From NCBI GenBank assembly GCA_937135995.1, contig CAKZOF010000416.1:1-7390 (forward strand): a DNA stretch of 7,390 nt, given 5' to 3'. This DNA is from an uncultured Pyrinomonas sp. Lineage in GTDB: Bacteria > Acidobacteriota > Blastocatellia > Pyrinomonadales > Pyrinomonadaceae. Of this stretch, positions 7,101 through 7,390 are shown piece after piece (within the stretch, counting starts at the first letter, position 1; the number at the start of each line of letters is the position of its first letter). The notes beneath the pieces were generated by a model, which was not told the DNA's origin, searched no databases, and was given only the letters and a program-made list of their open reading frames with translations. The position numbers and the translations under genes are program-made.

Positions 7101-7390
7101 GCGCGTTGAGCGCAGAGTTTTCCAAATACTCGAACAGCGAGCCGTGAAACTCATTGGTTCCCGGTTTGGTGATGACGTTGATCTGCGCACCAGCATTGCG
7201 TCCGAACTCAGCAGAAAAGCTGTTGGTGATGACTTGGTACTCACCAATCGCTTCTGTGTTCGTCAACGTCAAGCTCGGGCCGGCAACCGAATTGTCGTTG
7301 TTGTCCTGCCCGTCGATCTGGAAGTTGTTGGACCGACCGCGATTGCCGTTGGCGGAGATGCCGACGCCGTTGGTAAAGTCTGCATCGCCC
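4111..7390 (-). CDS. Oar-like TonB-dependent receptor, 5' end outside window
   Basis: The C-terminal 1092 residues of a second Oar-like TonB-dependent outer-membrane receptor; the frame stays open to the right edge. By analogy with the first receptor, about 170 residues are missing (signal peptide, carboxypeptidase-regulatory-like domain, TonB box, start of plug). Residues below count from the window edge. Plug motifs are visible: ANGNR 13-17, SNNFQIDG 20-27, AEFGRNAG 60-67, TNEFHG 78-83. Barrel motifs include FGGAIGGPLKK (135-145), QDDWRVRPNLTFNLGLRYE (508-526) and NLLNRRNF (1045-1052), ending LRFIF with the terminal Phe typical of outer-membrane barrels. The visible part is longer than its counterpart in the first receptor. 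The extra length includes a DTNGDGVADT loop (221-230) and a segment holding the only two visible cysteines (727 and 752). A TTG codon at 7270-7272 is not the start, because conserved plug sequence continues upstream of it. The family is clear; the substrate is unknown. Confidence 0.94.
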   Translation of the reverse strand, partial: GDADFTNGVGISANGNRGRSNNFQIDGQDNNDNSVAGPSLTLTNTEAIGEYQVITNSFSAEFGRNAGAQINVITKPGTNEFHGSLFEYLENSALNARSNTDKRTQANYQFLANNGFSAFSGLANRNKDPFTYNRFGGAIGGPLKKDKAFFFVTYQGDYQRGEAAVDNLGSGAVTFTRESAALAAQLFPNAATQALTSTAIGGGPAFVQGVGQFLIAPPVVDTNGDGVADTFAYGPGNPFGNPVTPNRLSPSLYVRNAAGQLIPLYTGEAARIIRNDFSTDQIITREDFNITNDDTLTVRYIYDNSRFPLATGRFLAGAVFDVPSTNNNLGVTYTRNISSKTVNEARFNFSRLNVKFGDPDGPRPGPGIQFAGTRDLNFNLSLTFGTQNNLPQSRVVDVYQFQDTVATTQGNHALKFGADIRHQRVNNFFLPNFLGTYVFQGSNPFGPPTAASGAVPANTFYFDDGTPRTGFAATAFENFLLGRPREIRFALGDPRILTTQNDFFFFLQDDWRVRPNLTFNLGLRYEISTTPFNPLIEKLNAREADPARAIFNTAFPLETRTLAKLPLDKNNIAPRVGFAWQPNLRFLGKRFTEGRTVIRGGFGIAYDPSFFNIVLNTVTAAPFAAAGIVRQTPGAPGSVSFPFLPNNTAALNTTPGTNGGDPRLFSQTRVDPNFYNPYTISFNFGIQQELFRNGVLEVRYAGSRIVGQFQTVNANPDVSFLNRAAQCLGLAPGAFTNGVVVGTPAPSAAAACAGAGFNNRPGTSGNGRVDPNFGPVRLRNNGASATYHGLQTRFETRLTNLLTLRANYTFSKTIDNASEIFSTLAGGQTVAHSQNPFNTTSGERGLSAFHQKHIFTSDFIYELPFFRSQQGFIGRLLGGYQLSGIVRLGSGRPYTPVQVFGTYDPSWENGFIGAGGLRPYVGNPSAPASTVAFGSTAAGLLFGYSVPAGQFVVFDTSKAGSTGTVVSPSQAMQQARLIYNDFGLFTQFGVPLTSLEAFQMFKTPYSSLGRNTFTGEPVYLVNLAVIKQTRLTEQTRLEFRAEAANLLNRRNFGVPDPILEDAYTGFAVGSYQNPGFNAGGSRTLRFGLRFIF

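Noticed and set aside
7270..7272. TTG codon as the start of the second receptor
   Set aside because: The same frame continues upstream to the window edge and encodes conserved plug motifs (NGNRGRSNNF, IDG), so the true start lies outside the window.

Overview
The window looks like Acidobacteriota DNA, possibly class Blastocatellia or a relative. This is an inference from protein style, not a database match. Both large genes encode Oar-like TonB-dependent outer-membrane receptors. Their plug and barrel motifs (VNGNR.RSNNF.IDG, TN.FHG, QDDWRV.P.LT.NLGLRYE, FN..N.RNF) are those of the receptor family that is greatly expanded in that phylum. Base composition is moderately GC-rich by eye, and both genes are on the minus strand.

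Layout from left to right. Positions 1-401 hold no gene I can support; they contain a bulged inverted repeat and a 21-base-period tandem repeat. A perfect 19-bp hairpin (402-455) lies just past the stop of the first receptor gene (472-3615, minus, 1047 aa). That gene is complete, with a signal peptide, an N-terminal carboxypeptidase-regulatory-like beta-sandwich, a plug, a long barrel and a terminal Phe. It has a strong ribosome binding site. A 495-base gap (3616-4110) follows. It contains a hairpin with a T-rich tail that ends the second receptor transcript, a striking AT-rich palindrome (3914-3958), and presumably the promoter of the first gene, which I could not locate. The second receptor gene runs from 4111 past the right edge (minus strand). 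Its 1092 C-terminal residues are visible; the signal peptide, the N-terminal domain and the start of the plug are outside the window.

The two receptors are diverged paralogues. Each has its own hairpin just past the stop, so they are probably separate transcription units. They would be outer-membrane gates driven by TonB-ExbBD, importing or exporting an unknown large substrate. No SusD-like lipoprotein, enzyme, transporter or regulator is present to indicate the substrate. I found no CRISPR array, insertion sequence, RNA gene or defence or toxin system. The window looks mostly ordinary, and the points worth a second look are in the non-coding repeats and in loop features of the second receptor.
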